Made by a program: the position numbers and the translations under genes
Origin: Pseudomonas sp. MPC6
GTDB taxonomy: Bacteria > Pseudomonadota > Gammaproteobacteria > Pseudomonadales > Pseudomonadaceae
Length of the DNA stretch: 64,000 nucleotides
Direction of reading: 5' to 3'
Assembly: GCF_006094435.1 (NCBI RefSeq)
Contig: NZ_CP034783.1
Span: 1,019,001-1,083,000 of the forward strand
In this document: positions 8,135 to 17,643 of the stretch, piece by piece
How the letters are laid out: each line of letters starts with the position of its first letter
How positions within the stretch are numbered: position 1 is the first letter of the stretch
Notes under the pieces: generated by a model
What the model was told of the DNA's origin: nothing
Seen by the model: the letters and a program-made list of their open reading frames with translations, nothing else
The model's database searches: none

Positions 8135-9448
8135 ATGACTGCCAACACCGATTCGCGCCCGGCGCCGTTCACTCGCTCCGACTACAAGACCCTGGGCCTT
8201 GCAGCCTTGGGTGGCGCGCTGGAAATCTACGACTTCATCATTTTCGTGTTTTTCGCGCTGACCCTCAGCCAGCTGTTCTTTCCGCCGGAAATGCCCGAAT
8301 GGCTGCGCTTGCTGCAAAGCTTCGGGATATTCGCCACCGGTTATCTGGCGCGGCCCTTGGGCGGGATATTGATGGCGCATTTCGCCGACCGGCTGGGACG
8401 CAAGAAAGTCTTCAGCCTGAGCATCCTGATGATGGCGTTGCCGTGCCTGCTGATCGGCATCATGCCGACCTATGCACAAATCGGCTATTTCGCCCCACTG
8501 CTGCTATTGGCCCTGCGCATCCTGCAGGGCGCTGCAGTCGGCGGGGAAGTGCCGAGCGCCTGGGTGTTCGTCGCCGAGCACGCTCCCGTGGCCCATCGCG
8601 GTTATGCCCTCGGCTTCCTCCAGGCCGGCCTGACCTTTGGCTACCTGATCGGCGCCCTGACGGCGACCTTTCTCGCCCAGGCGTTCACCCCGGCGGAAAT
8701 CCTCGATTACGCCTGGCGTTATCCGTTCCTGCTGGGCGGCGTGTTTGGGGTGATTGGCGTCTGGCTGCGTCGCTGGCTCAGCGAGACGCCCGTGTTCATG
8801 GCCATGCAGGCCCAGCGCGATGCCGCGGTCGAACTGCCGCTGCGCACGGTCTTGCGTGAACATCGCCTGGCCATGCTGCCGGCGATGCTCCTCACCTGCG
8901 TGCTGACCTCGGCGGTGGTGGTGTTCGTGGTCATCACCCCGACCATGATGCAGAAAACCTTCGGCATGACGGCCGGCCATACCTTCGCCCTGAGTGCGCT
9001 GGGCATCGTTTTCCTGAACATCGGCTGCGTCCTCGCCGGGTTGCTCGTCGACCGCATCGGCGCCTGGCGCACGGTGATGCTCTATAGCCTGCTGCTGCCG
9101 TTGGGCATCGGCGTGCTCTATACCTGCCTGATCGTCGGGGGCAGCTGGATCGGTCTGGCGTACGCGGTGGCCGGTCTCTGTTGCGGGGTGGTGGGCGCGG
9201 TGCCGTCGGTGATGGTCAGCCTGTTTCCGGCGCGGATTCGTGTTTCGGGCATCTCCTTCACTTACAACATTGCCTACGCCGCGTGGGCGAGTGTCACCCC
9301 GCTGCTGTTGATCGGTCTGATGCCATGGAGCCCGTGGATCTGTGTGATTTTCAGCGCGGTGATGGGCGCCGTCGGCGTGAGCAGTGCGGCGTATTTCGGC
9401 GCGCGGATGCCGCGGGCCGGAGGTTGCCCGGCCGCGAGTGTTGTGTAA
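8135..9448 (+). CDS. MFS transporter, metabolite:proton symporter (MHS) type
   Basis: 437 residues from the ATG at 8135; the frame extends to a TTG at 8111. Twelve predicted membrane helices. The MHS signatures are visible: GGALEIYDFIIF in helix 1, RPLGGILMAHFADRLGRKK in the 2-3 loop, and LRILQGAAVGGEVPSA in helix 4. Relatives move citrate, proline/betaine or other organic acids with protons; the substrate is not evident from the sequence. It is followed 29 bases later by ddl on the same strand. Confidence 0.85.
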   Translation: MTANTDSRPAPFTRSDYKTLGLAALGGALEIYDFIIFVFFALTLSQLFFPPEMPEWLRLLQSFGIFATGYLARPLGGILMAHFADRLGRKKVFSLSILMMALPCLLIGIMPTYAQIGYFAPLLLLALRILQGAAVGGEVPSAWVFVAEHAPVAHRGYALGFLQAGLTFGYLIGALTATFLAQAFTPAEILDYAWRYPFLLGGVFGVIGVWLRRWLSETPVFMAMQAQRDAAVELPLRTVLREHRLAMLPAMLLTCVLTSAVVVFVVITPTMMQKTFGMTAGHTFALSALGIVFLNIGCVLAGLLVDRIGAWRTVMLYSLLLPLGIGVLYTCLIVGGSWIGLAYAVAGLCCGVVGAVPSVMVSLFPARIRVSGISFTYNIAYAAWASVTPLLLIGLMPWSPWICVIFSAVMGAVGVSSAAYFGARMPRAGGCPAASVV

Positions 9449-9477
9449 TCGAATGGCCAATCGCTGAGGAGTCTTGA

Positions 9478-10572
9478 ATGAGCAAGTTGCGGGTGGGGAT
9501 TATTTTCGGAGGCCGATCGGCCGAGCACGAGGTGTCGCTGCAGTCGGCGAAAAATATTGTCGATGCGCTGGATCGTTCGCGTTTCGAGCCGGTGCTGATC
9601 GGTATCGACAAGCAAGGCCACTGGCACCTTAACGATCCGTCGAACTTCCTGCTCAACCAGGAGAGTCCGGCGCTGATCGCCCTCAACCAGTCCAACCGCG
9701 AGCTCGCCGTCGTGCCGGGCAAGGCCAGCCAGCAATTGGTCGAAACCTCCAGCCAGGAACTGCTGGGCCATGTCGACGTGATCTTCCCGATCGTCCACGG
9801 CACCCTGGGCGAAGACGGTTGCCTGCAAGGTTTGCTGCGCATGGCCGACCTGCCGTTCGTCGGCTCCGATGTGCTCGGCTCGGCGGTCTGCATGGACAAG
9901 GACATCAGCAAGCGCCTGCTGCGTGATGCTGGCCTGGCGGTCACGCCATTCGTGACCCTGACCCGCGCCACGGCGGCGCGCACCGGGTTCGCCGAGGTTC
10001 AGGGCAAGCTCGGCCTGCCACTGTTCGTCAAACCGGCAAACCAGGGCTCTTCCGTGGGCGTGAGCAAGGTGAGCGATGAAGCCGAGTACCAGGCGGCGAT
10101 CGAACTGGCGCTGGATTTCGATGAAAAAGTCCTGGTCGAGTCCGCCGTCAGCGGCCGCGAAATCGAATGCGCGGTACTGGGCAACGAGGACGCCGTCGCC
10201 AGCGGTTGCGGCGAGATCGTGGTGCGCAGCGGGTTCTATTCCTACGACAGCAAATACATCGACGATCAGGCGGCTGAAGTGGTGGTCCCAGCCAACATCA
10301 GCACCGAGGCCAGCGAACGCATTCGTGCCTTGGCCGTCGAGGCGTTTCAGGTGTTGGGCTGTTCCGGACTGGCGCGGGTCGATGTGTTCCTGACCGACAG
10401 CGGTGAAGTGCTGATCAACGAGATCAACTCGCTCCCCGGCTTCACCCGCATCAGCATGTACCCCAAGCTGTGGCAGGCCACCGGGATGACCTACAGCGAG
10501 CTGGTCAGCCGCCTGATCGAGCTGGCGCTGGAGAAGCACAAGGCGCGACAGGCGCTGAAGATCTCGCGTTAG
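9478..10572 (+). CDS. ddl: D-alanine--D-alanine ligase
   Basis: 364 residues; joins two D-alanines with ATP for peptidoglycan precursors. The ATP-grasp features are visible: [13 protein letters not shown] near the N-terminus, [13 protein letters not shown] near residue 182, and the metal-binding C-terminal motif [15 protein letters not shown]. Length fits the DdlA type. The cell-division-cluster paralogue (ddlB) is usually elsewhere in Pseudomonas, so this is likely the second, stand-alone ligase. A GAGGAG ribosome binding site precedes the ATG. Confidence 0.92.
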   Translation: MSKLRVGIIFGGRSAEHEVSLQSAKNIVDALDRSRFEPVLIGIDKQGHWHLNDPSNFLLNQESPALIALNQSNRELAVVPGKASQQLVETSSQELLGHVDVIFPIVHGTLGEDGCLQGLLRMADLPFVGSDVLGSAVCMDKDISKRLLRDAGLAVTPFVTLTRATAARTGFAEVQGKLGLPLFVKPANQGSSVGVSKVSDEAEYQAAIELALDFDEKVLVESAVSGREIECAVLGNEDAVASGCGEIVVRSGFYSYDSKYIDDQAAEVVVPANISTEASERIRALAVEAFQVLGCSGLARVDVFLTDSGEVLINEINSLPGFTRISMYPKLWQATGMTYSELVSRLIELALEKHKARQALKISR

Positions 10573-10642
10573 GCTGTAGGTGGCGCTGAATGGGTCAAGT
10601 GATCCCAACAGGCATCAGGATGATCGTCCGGTCGTCGCGTGA

Positions 10643-11014
10643 TCAGGGCTGCTTCACAGGCTTGATCAAACTTTCTGCTGGTATACCGAAAAGGTCGTGC
10701 AGTTTCCAGATCATCGGGAGCGTCAAGGCGCGCTTGCCATTAAGCACTTCGTAGACCCGGTTTGTCCGGCCAATGGCAGGTGCCAGATCAGCTGCGGACA
10801 GGCCAGACTGTTCCATGCGAAATTTGATTGCATCGATCGGGTTCGGTAAATCGACTGGAAACTGCTTCGATTCATACGCCTCGATGAGCGTGATCATGAT
10901 ATCGAAGTAGTCACCCTCGGGAGTGCCCGGCTCAGGCTCATTGTCGAAGAGCGCAGACACGTCCTTGAGAGCTGCACGGTAATCCTCAGCGGTGTGAATC
11001 GGACGAATATCCAT
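10643..11014 (-). CDS. higA: HigA-type antitoxin with HTH domain
   Basis: 123 residues. The N-terminal half (IHTAEDYRAAL ... ALFDNEPEPGTPEGD) is the region that usually holds the toxin. The C-terminal half is a Cro/C1-type helix-turn-helix (GLSAADLAPAIGRTNRVYEV) followed by NGKRALTLPMIWKLH. This layout is that of the antitoxins paired with HigB_toxin-family RNases. It is the second gene of the pair, starting three bases after the toxin stop. It should bind the palindrome in the promoter of the operon and repress it. Confidence 0.88.
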   Translation of the reverse strand: MDIRPIHTAEDYRAALKDVSALFDNEPEPGTPEGDYFDIMITLIEAYESKQFPVDLPNPIDAIKFRMEQSGLSAADLAPAIGRTNRVYEVLNGKRALTLPMIWKLHDLFGIPAESLIKPVKQP

Positions 11015-11017
11015 GGG

Positions 11018-11320
11018 TTACTCCATCTCGACGGTATCAGCGTCGATTGCGTCGTACTGCTTGTGAGTGCCGACAAATTTTATGTATACGGCGCCGAAGC
11101 GATAGGCCACAGCGACTACTAATCGAAAGTCATTGCCCTTGATGTTGAACACGACTCTGCGACTTTTAAGAATACTGGCGGTGGCAAAGTGCGCTTTTAT
11201 ATCCGCAGGCGTTTTCCACTCTGCATTTCTTGCCTCGTCAATCCAGGCCAGGAGAGATGGTTCCGCGTCCGGGCAACTTTTCCAAAAACTCTTCAGGTGA
11301 CTGATGGCGATGATTCTCAT
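11018..11320 (-). CDS. higB: HigB-type mRNA interferase toxin
   Basis: 100 residues of the RelE-like HigB_toxin family: WKTPADIKAHF, SRRVVFNIKGNDFRLV and FGAVYIKFVGTHKQYD are hallmark segments. The enzyme cleaves mRNA, generally on the ribosome. The toxin gene comes first, as is usual for higBA. The -10 box lies so close to the ATG that the transcript is expected to start at or within a few bases of the start codon, leaving no room for a ribosome binding site. Confidence 0.9.
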   Translation of the reverse strand: MRIIAISHLKSFWKSCPDAEPSLLAWIDEARNAEWKTPADIKAHFATASILKSRRVVFNIKGNDFRLVVAVAYRFGAVYIKFVGTHKQYDAIDADTVEME

Positions 11321-11326
11321 GGCATG

Positions 11327-11355
11327 ATCCTAGTCCCATGCTGGGACTGATGCAA
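11327..11355 (-). promoter_or_regulatory. higBA promoter with operator palindrome
   Basis: On the minus strand TTGCAT (11350-11355) and TAGGAT (11327-11332) are separated by 17 bases. The spacer contains the perfect inverted repeat GTCCCA-GCA-TGGGAC (11333-11347), a plausible HigA operator placed to block RNA polymerase. Confidence 0.75.
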
Positions 11356-11546
11356 GTCTGTGGCGGCGCATCCGATCTGTGGGAGGGCGAGTTTGATTTC
11401 TGTAATCAATCGCTTCCGACAGCTGAGTCGATAAGCCGGGGCTAAATGCAAAATCGGGGAAAATCAATCTTCAACTCTACTCAGGATGCAGCCATTTGCG
11501 GGTAGGAAAAGGCTGCACGAGCTGACCGATCAGGATTGGTTATCCA

Positions 11547-11580
11547 TAAAAAAGGGCCTACCTCCCGGTAAGCCCTTTCT
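11547..11580 (-). terminator. Intrinsic terminator of ggt
   Basis: Minus-strand hairpin AAAGGGCTTACC / GGTAGGCCCTTTTTT, 17 bases past the ggt stop, ending in a T-run. Confidence 0.85.
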
Positions 11581-11596
11581 CGTTCCAGCGTACGAC

Positions 11597-13429
11597 TCAG
11601 TCTCCCAGCGCTGCCCCCTCACGCCGCGGATCCGCCCCACCTGCCAACGCGGCTTTTCCCTGCGCATCCTTCACCCGCACAATCGCCTGGGTCCCGCTGG
11701 TCATGTCGATCTCGGTAACAGTGTGTCCTTTGTCCTTCAATGCCTGGATCAATCCGGCGCTGAACTGTCCGCGTTCCAGTTCCGTGGGGCCATTGCGGCT
11801 GCCGAAGTTGGGCAGGCTGATGGCGGTTTGCGGGTCGAGGTTCCAGTCGAGCAGGCCGATGGTGGATTTGGCAACGTATTCGATGATTTGCGAGCCGCCG
11901 GGGGAGCCGATTGTGGCGAGGAATTCGCCGCTCTGGCGGTCGAAGATCAAGGTTGGTGCCATGGATGAGCGGGGGCGCTTGCCGGGCTCGACGCGGTTGG
12001 CGACCTTCTGCCCGTTCTCCTCGGGGATGAACGAGAAGTCGGTCATCTGGTTGTTGAGCAGGAAGCCCTGAACCATCAGGTGCGAGCCGAAGGCGGATTC
12101 GACGGTGGTGGTCATCGACACCGCCCCGCCCTGGTCATCGACCGCCACCACTTGCGAGGTGGAGATGCGCAGCGGCGAACGGTCGGGCGCATAGGCGAAC
12201 TGGATGCCCGGCGGCGTGCCGGGTTTGGCCATGCCCATGCTGCGGTCACCGATCAGGGCGGCGCGGCTGGCCAGGTAGGTCGGGTCTACCAGGCCTTTGA
12301 CGGGAACGGGCACGAAGTCCGTGTCGGCGACATACTGCGCGCGGTCGGCGTAGGCCAGGCGCTCGGCTTCGGCAATCAGGTGCACGGCGTCAGGGGCCGG
12401 CTCGAGGCCCGCAGGCTTGTCCGTCTTGAGCGGTTTCAAGGACGCCAGGGCCAAGCGTGGGTCGCGGGTTTCCAGAGCCTGCAAGGTGCCGAGGATCTGT
12501 GCCACGGCGATCCCGCCCGACGACGGCGGCGGCATGCCGCAGACTTGCCAGCGTTTGTAGTCGGTGCACAGCGGCGCGCGTTCCTTGGCGCTGTAGCCTT
12601 GAAGATCGTTCAGCGACAGGCTGCCGGGGTTGGCATGGCCTTGAACCTTGGCGACGATCTCTTGGGCGACGGGGCCTTTGTACAGCGCATCGGGACCCTC
12701 CTGGGCAATGCGTTTGTACACGGCGGCCAATGCCGGGTTTTTCAGTTGTGTGCCCGCGGCCTTCGGGCTGCCATCGGCATTGAGGAAATACGCCGCCATG
12801 TCCGGCGAGCGTCGGATGGACGAGTCCGAGGCGATCAGTCGATGCAGGCGCGGGGAGATGGCGAAGCCTTGCCCGGCGAGTTCGATCGCCGGCTCGAACA
12901 GCTGTGCCCATGGCAGGCGGCCGTGTTTGTGATGAGCCAGTTCCAGTGCGCGCAACACCCCCGGCGTGCCCACGGAACGACCACCGATCTGCGCCTGGGG
13001 GAATGGCATCGGTTGGCCGTCGGCCTGTAGGAAGAGTCTCTCGGTGGCGCCGGCCGGTGCGGTTTCGCGACCGTCGTAAGTGCGCACGCTCTTGCCGTCC
13101 CAGAGCACGATCAACGCACCCCCGCCGATGCCCGAGGACTGCGGTTCGACCAGTGTCAGCACCGCTTGCATCGCAATGGCGGCATCGATGGCTGAACCGC
13201 CCCGGCGCAGCATCTCCCGCCCGGCTTCGGCCGCCAGGGGATTGGCCGCTGCCGCCATGTATTTCGAGGCGTGCCGGGTGTGCAGGTCGGTGCGGTAGCC
13301 CGAGGCGGCTTCCGGTGCGATTGGTAATGTCGAAGCGGGCGGAGCATTGCACGCCGCAAGGACCAAGGCAGTGGCAATCAGCGACAGCGCTGACAGGCGA
13401 TAGCGGCTCAAGTCAAAGGCTGAGGACAC
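11597..13429 (-). CDS. ggt: Gamma-glutamyltransferase (lipoprotein form)
   Basis: 610 residues from the GTG at 13429, which follows GGAG by about eight bases and places a signal peptide at the N-terminus with a lipobox (VLAAC). The frame is open to an ATG at 13528, but that would put 33 polar residues before the signal. The family hydrolyses or transfers the gamma-glutamyl group of glutathione in the periplasm after self-cleavage. The autocatalytic threonine lies in SMTTTVESAFG, and the substrate loop LLNNQMTDFS follows; ASKYMAAAANPLAAEAG is the conserved N-terminal part. Confidence 0.9.
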   Translation of the reverse strand: MSSAFDLSRYRLSALSLIATALVLAACNAPPASTLPIAPEAASGYRTDLHTRHASKYMAAAANPLAAEAGREMLRRGGSAIDAAIAMQAVLTLVEPQSSGIGGGALIVLWDGKSVRTYDGRETAPAGATERLFLQADGQPMPFPQAQIGGRSVGTPGVLRALELAHHKHGRLPWAQLFEPAIELAGQGFAISPRLHRLIASDSSIRRSPDMAAYFLNADGSPKAAGTQLKNPALAAVYKRIAQEGPDALYKGPVAQEIVAKVQGHANPGSLSLNDLQGYSAKERAPLCTDYKRWQVCGMPPPSSGGIAVAQILGTLQALETRDPRLALASLKPLKTDKPAGLEPAPDAVHLIAEAERLAYADRAQYVADTDFVPVPVKGLVDPTYLASRAALIGDRSMGMAKPGTPPGIQFAYAPDRSPLRISTSQVVAVDDQGGAVSMTTTVESAFGSHLMVQGFLLNNQMTDFSFIPEENGQKVANRVEPGKRPRSSMAPTLIFDRQSGEFLATIGSPGGSQIIEYVAKSTIGLLDWNLDPQTAISLPNFGSRNGPTELERGQFSAGLIQALKDKGHTVTEIDMTSGTQAIVRVKDAQGKAALAGGADPRREGAALGD

Positions 13430-13593
13430 GCGGGGCACTCCATCCGTGGGAAAAGATCCGAGGACTTTATCGGCCGACAGCCAGTGACGCAAACCATGGC
13501 CTACGGCAAAGACGCGTTTTTCCTTCATCAGTCAATGCATTTTCTGTAGGGTCGAGGGCAACAGACAGGGCAGAAGATCAACAAGAGGCAAGC

Positions 13594-14697
13594 ATGCACA
13601 CAGACTTCCCCACCCAGCCAAGTTACCGCACCCAGCGCGAACAATTCCTCGCCGCGGCGACGGCGGCCGGCGCGACACTGACCCACTACCCGCACCCACT
13701 CCAGGGGCCGTTCGGGGAGCCGTTGAGCACCGATGTGGCGGTACTCGGCAATCCGGCCGCCAAACGCTTGCTGATCGCGCTGAGCGGTACCCACGGGGTC
13801 GAAGGCTTCTATGGTTCGGGATGTCAGATCAAGTGGCTGCAGACGTTGGGCAGCCGTTCACTGCCGGCCGATGTCGCGGTGGTGTTTGTGCATCTGATCA
13901 ATCCCTGGGGCACGGCCTGGCTGCGCCGGGTCAATGAAGACAATATCGACCTGAACCGCAATCACCTGAACTTCGAGCGCCCGCTGCCGGACAATCAGGC
14001 CTATGCAGCGCTGCATGAAATTTATGCGTGCGGCGAGCTGCAAGGCCCCGAACGCGAGCGTGCCGATGAGCTGCTCGACCAGCAGATTCGCGAACAGGGT
14101 TGGCCTGCAGTGATGTCGATTGTCGAAGGCGGCCAGCACAGTCATGCCGATGGCCTGTTTTACGGCGGGCTGGCGCCGAGCTGGTCGAATCGCACGCTGC
14201 ATCAGATCATTGAGCAACACGTCGCCCACGCCGACGTCGCGATGTGTTTTGACTTGCATACCGGGGCCGGGGAGTACGGTCATCCGATGTTGCTGACGAT
14301 TACCGAGTCGGCCTATCCGGCGCTGCAAGACGCGCAGACTATCTACGGTCCGTGGCTCTACACACTGCTGACCGGTGCCGACACGCTGAGCGAAACCGGG
14401 GTTGCCGCGACAGCCACAGGTTATACCTCACAGGCGCTGATCGATGCGTTGCCGCAGGTACGGTTGATGCCTTTTGTGATCGAGTGCGGGACTTACCCGG
14501 GGGCAGAGGTTCACCGTCACTTGCGCGATGACCACTGGTTGCATCTGCATGGCAATCCGCATGATGCGGTGGGGCGCGGGATCAAACTGAATCTGCTCGA
14601 GCAGTTCTATCCCGCCGACAACGACTGGCAGGCGATGGTCTGGCTGCGTACCTGGCAGATCTGGGAGCGGGGGTTGTCCGCGTTGGCGGCGATGTGA
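13594..14697 (+). CDS. DUF2817 family metallopeptidase (M14-like)
   Basis: 367 residues from the ATG at 13594 (AGAGG six bases upstream); a longer open frame upstream only overlaps ggt on the other strand. The zinc site resembles carboxypeptidase-like M14 enzymes: HGVEG (H-x-x-E) near residue 70, CFDLHTGAG near residue 217, and a probable catalytic Glu in FVIECGTYPG. No signal peptide, so cytoplasmic. It is convergent on nothing and divergent from ggt, which acts on gamma-glutamyl peptides; a shared peptide-salvage role is only a guess. Confidence 0.82.
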   Translation: MHTDFPTQPSYRTQREQFLAAATAAGATLTHYPHPLQGPFGEPLSTDVAVLGNPAAKRLLIALSGTHGVEGFYGSGCQIKWLQTLGSRSLPADVAVVFVHLINPWGTAWLRRVNEDNIDLNRNHLNFERPLPDNQAYAALHEIYACGELQGPERERADELLDQQIREQGWPAVMSIVEGGQHSHADGLFYGGLAPSWSNRTLHQIIEQHVAHADVAMCFDLHTGAGEYGHPMLLTITESAYPALQDAQTIYGPWLYTLLTGADTLSETGVAATATGYTSQALIDALPQVRLMPFVIECGTYPGAEVHRHLRDDHWLHLHGNPHDAVGRGIKLNLLEQFYPADNDWQAMVWLRTWQIWERGLSALAAM

Positions 14698-14773
14698 CAG
14701 GTGTCTTGGTCCGACTCAGGTTCTGTGGAGCCTGGTCGGGACCCTTCGCCAGCAGCCGGTTTTTCAGGGGCAT

Positions 14774-14807
14774 AAAAAAACGGCCTACCTTTCGGTAAGC
14801 CGTTTTT
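14774..14807. terminator. Bidirectional terminator between DUF2817 gene and tRNA-Met
   Basis: Stem AAACGGC-CTACC / GGTAAG-CCGTTTTT with A-run on one side and T-run on the other, placed between a plus-strand gene end and a minus-strand tRNA end. Confidence 0.85.
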
Positions 14808-14813
14808 AGTACT

Positions 14814-14890
14814 TGGTGGCTACACAGGGACTTGAACCCCGGACCCCAGCATTATGAATGCTATGCTCTAACCAACTGAGCTATGTAGCC
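14814..14890 (-). tRNA. tRNA-Met (CAT), elongator type
   Basis: 77 bases including the encoded CCA. Acceptor GGCTACA/TGTAGCC, D-loop AGCTCAGTTGGTTAGAGC, anticodon loop TTCATAA, T-arm GGGTTCAAGTCCC. The acceptor stem matches elongator tRNA-Met rather than initiator tRNA or the lysidine-modified tRNA-Ile2. Confidence 0.96.
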
Positions 14891-14901
14891 AAGTGGCGCG
14901 C

Positions 14902-14930
14902 ATTATTCACCGCAAACGACAATGCGTCAA
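14902..14930 (-). promoter_or_regulatory. Promoter of tRNA-Met
   Basis: TTGACG (14925-14930), 17-base spacer, AATAAT (14902-14907), then a GC-rich discriminator GCGCGCC, as expected for a stringently controlled stable-RNA promoter. The rest of the gap to 15186 holds no recognisable gene. Confidence 0.75.
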
Positions 14931-15186
14931 GCGTAAATCTAAAATATTTCTCTACGCTTTCAACCGGTTATCCACCTGCCCCAGAAAATCGGGCCAGGTG
15001 AGGGCGTCAACTGGGATGAAATCGTAATAACCAGACGCTGATCCAGACACACCGTTAGACCAAGGCGTCGCGCTATCACCCCTTTTTTGAGGTCGTTAGC
15101 AGGCTAAGGGGATGGCGCTGCCGCACTGAAAAATGGCACATTGACGCACCTGCCTGTGTGCACCCATCCGCTGTACGGAAATTCTC

Positions 15187-16404
15187 ATGGCTATCAGTAA
15201 TGTCCAGACCGGCGCTCAGCCGGCATCCGCGACTTCACAAAGCAGCCCTTTGGTCATGCGCATCATCGGTGCCGTGGCCCTGGCGCATTTGATCAACGAC
15301 CTGATCCAGTCGGTGCTGCCGTCGATTTACCCGATGCTCAAGGCCAACTATGGCCTGACCTTCACCCAGGTCGGCCTGATCACCCTGACCTTTCAGTTGA
15401 CGGCCTCGCTGCTGCAGCCGTGGGTCGGTTATCACACCGATCGACATCCCAAGCCCTGGCTGCTGCCGGCCGGGACGGTGTGCACGCTGATCGGCATTCT
15501 GATGATGTCGGTGGTCGGCACCTTCCCGATGATTCTGCTGGCAGCGGGGCTGATCGGCATCGGCTCATCGACTTTCCACCCGGAAGCGTCTCGCGTGGCG
15601 CGACTGGCTTCGGGTGGGCGTTTCGGCCTGGCGCAATCGACCTTTCAGGTCGGTGGCAATGCGGGGTCGGCCTTTGGTCCGTTGCTCGCTGCAGCGATCA
15701 TCATTCCTTTCGGTCAGGGCCATGTGGCCTGGTTCGGTCTGTTCGCGGTATTTGCCCTGTTCGTGCTCTATCGGATCAGTCGCTGGTACGCCAATCACCT
15801 GAGCCTGTTCAAGCTCAAGCAGGGTCAGGCGGCGACGCACGGCTTGTCGAAAAACCGGGTGATCAGTGCCTTGGTGGTGCTGGGGTTGCTGGTGTTCTCC
15901 AAGTACTTCTACATGTCCAGCCTGACCAGCTACTTCACCTTTTACCTGATCGAGAAATTCGACCTGTCGGTGGCCAGTTCACAGCTGCATCTGTTCCTGT
16001 TTCTCGGAGCGGTAGCGGCGGGGACCTTCTTCGGCGGGCCGATCGGCGACAAGATCGGGCGTAAGGCAGTGATCTGGTTCTCGATTCTTGGCGTGGCACC
16101 CTTCACCTTGCTCCTGCCTCATGTCGACCTGTTCTGGACCAGCATTCTCAGCGTGGTGATCGGCTTCATCCTGGCTTCGGCATTCTCGGCCATCGTGGTG
16201 TACGCCCAGGAATTGGTGCCAGGCAATGTCGGGATGATTGCCGGGGTGTTTTTCGGCCTGATGTTCGGTTTTGGCGGGATTGGCGCGGCGTTGCTGGGGT
16301 ATCTGGCGGATGTTCACGGCATCGAGTACGTGTACTTCCTGTGTTCGTTCCTGCCGTTGTTTGGCGTGCTGGCGATCTTTCTGCCGCGAACCAAAAAGAC
16401 CTGA
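15187..16404 (+). CDS. fsr: Fosmidomycin resistance-type MFS exporter
   Basis: 405 residues with twelve membrane helices after a 20-residue polar N-terminus. Segments typical of Fsr are LAHLINDLIQSVLPSIYPML, WVGYHTDRHPKPW, GIGSSTFHPEASRVAR and FQVGGNAGSAFGP. Members export fosmidomycin or related compounds; a natural substrate is not known. The start has only a weak ribosome binding site. A perfect REP palindrome and a terminator follow. Confidence 0.88.
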   Translation: MAISNVQTGAQPASATSQSSPLVMRIIGAVALAHLINDLIQSVLPSIYPMLKANYGLTFTQVGLITLTFQLTASLLQPWVGYHTDRHPKPWLLPAGTVCTLIGILMMSVVGTFPMILLAAGLIGIGSSTFHPEASRVARLASGGRFGLAQSTFQVGGNAGSAFGPLLAAAIIIPFGQGHVAWFGLFAVFALFVLYRISRWYANHLSLFKLKQGQAATHGLSKNRVISALVVLGLLVFSKYFYMSSLTSYFTFYLIEKFDLSVASSQLHLFLFLGAVAAGTFFGGPIGDKIGRKAVIWFSILGVAPFTLLLPHVDLFWTSILSVVIGFILASAFSAIVVYAQELVPGNVGMIAGVFFGLMFGFGGIGAALLGYLADVHGIEYVYFLCSFLPLFGVLAIFLPRTKKT

Positions 16405-16418
16405 CCCACGCCAATCTC

Positions 16419-16448
16419 CTGTAGGAGCCGGCAAGCCGGCTCCTACAG
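16419..16448. repeat. Single perfect REP palindrome
   Basis: CTGTAGGAGCCGGC, AA, GCCGGCTCCTACAG: two exact 14-base arms with a two-base centre. It lies between fsr and the shared terminator. Confidence 0.85.
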
Positions 16449-16474
16449 GATTGCGGTGGACGGAATTTCAGGCA

Positions 16475-16506
16475 CAAAAAAGCCGCGTATCAAACGCGGC
16501 TTTTTG
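16475..16506. terminator. Bidirectional terminator between fsr and ychF
   Basis: GCCGCGT-ATCAA-ACGCGGC (16482-16500) with six A before and five T after; serves the convergent fsr and ychF genes. Confidence 0.9.
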
Positions 16507-16520
16507 TTGCGTAGCTGTTT

Positions 16521-17621
16521 TTACACGTTGAAGCGGAAGTGCATCACGTCGCCGTCTTTAACGATGTAATCCTTGCCTTCCAGACGCCATTTACCGGCTT
16601 CCTTGGTGCCGGCTTCGCCCTTGTACTGGATGAAGTCGTCATAGGCGATGACTTCGGCGCGGATGAAGCCTTTTTCGAAATCGGTGTGGATCACGCCAGC
16701 GGCTTGGGGTGCGGTGGCACCGACGCGGACGGTCCAGGCGCGGACTTCTTCGACACCGGCGGTGAAGTAGGTCTGCAGGTGCAGCATCTCGTAGCCGGCG
16801 CGGATCACGCGGTTCAAGCCTGGCTCTTCCAGGCCCAGGGCCTCGAGGAACATGTCTTTCTCTTCGCCGTCATCCAGCTCGGCGATTTCGGCTTCGATCT
16901 TGTTGCAGACCGGAACCACCATGGCGCCTTCTTCTTCGGCGATGGCCTTGACGATGTCCAGCAGCGGGTTGTTCTCGAACCCGTCTTCGGCGACGTTGGC
17001 GATGTACATGACCGGCTTGGTGGTCAGCAGGTGGAAACCACGAATCACCGCCTTGTCGTCGGCGCCCATGGTCTTCATCAGCGTGCGCGCAGGCTTGCCG
17101 AGGGTGAAGTGAGCGATCAGTTGCTCCAGCAGGCCTTTCTGGACCACGGCGTCCTTGTCGCCACCCTTGGCGTTGCGAGCGACTTTCTGCAGTTGCTTCT
17201 CGCAGCTGTCGAGGTCGGCAAAGATCAGTTCCAGGTCGATGATCTCGATGTCGCGTTTCGGGTCGACGCTGTTGGAGACGTGAATCACGTTCTCGTCTTC
17301 GAAGCAGCGGACCACGTGGGCGATGGCATCGGTCTCGCGGATGTTGGCGAGGAACTTGTTGCCCAGGCCTTCACCTTTCGAGGCACCGGCAACCAGGCCA
17401 GCGATGTCGACGAATTCCATGGTGGTCGGCAGGATGCGCTTGGGATTGACGATGGCTGCCAGGGCTTCCAGGCGCGGATCCGGCATCGGCACGATACCGG
17501 TGTTCGGTTCGATGGTGCAGAAGGGGAAGTTCTCGGCCGCGATCCCGGATTTGGTCAGGGCGTTGAACAGGGTGGACTTGCCGACGTTAGGCAGGCCGAC
17601 GATGCCGCAATTGAATCCCAT
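16521..17621 (-). CDS. ychF: YchF, redox-regulated Obg-family ATPase
   Basis: 366 residues. P-loop [18 protein letters not shown] near residue 8, switch region [23 protein letters not shown] in place of the usual NKxD, and a C-terminal TGS domain. YchF binds ribosomes and hydrolyses ATP rather than GTP; it affects translation-start choice and oxidative stress response. It follows pth by 22 bases on the same strand, the conserved pth-ychF order. Confidence 0.96.
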   Translation of the reverse strand: MGFNCGIVGLPNVGKSTLFNALTKSGIAAENFPFCTIEPNTGIVPMPDPRLEALAAIVNPKRILPTTMEFVDIAGLVAGASKGEGLGNKFLANIRETDAIAHVVRCFEDENVIHVSNSVDPKRDIEIIDLELIFADLDSCEKQLQKVARNAKGGDKDAVVQKGLLEQLIAHFTLGKPARTLMKTMGADDKAVIRGFHLLTTKPVMYIANVAEDGFENNPLLDIVKAIAEEEGAMVVPVCNKIEAEIAELDDGEEKDMFLEALGLEEPGLNRVIRAGYEMLHLQTYFTAGVEEVRAWTVRVGATAPQAAGVIHTDFEKGFIRAEVIAYDDFIQYKGEAGTKEAGKWRLEGKDYIVKDGDVMHFRFNV

Positions 17622-17643
17622 GGTGTTTCCCCTCGGATAAGTG

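Noticed and set aside
12904..13593. N-terminal extension of the DUF2817 protein
   Set aside because: It would overlap ggt on the opposite strand; the ATG at 13594 has a good ribosome binding site and the family N-terminus.
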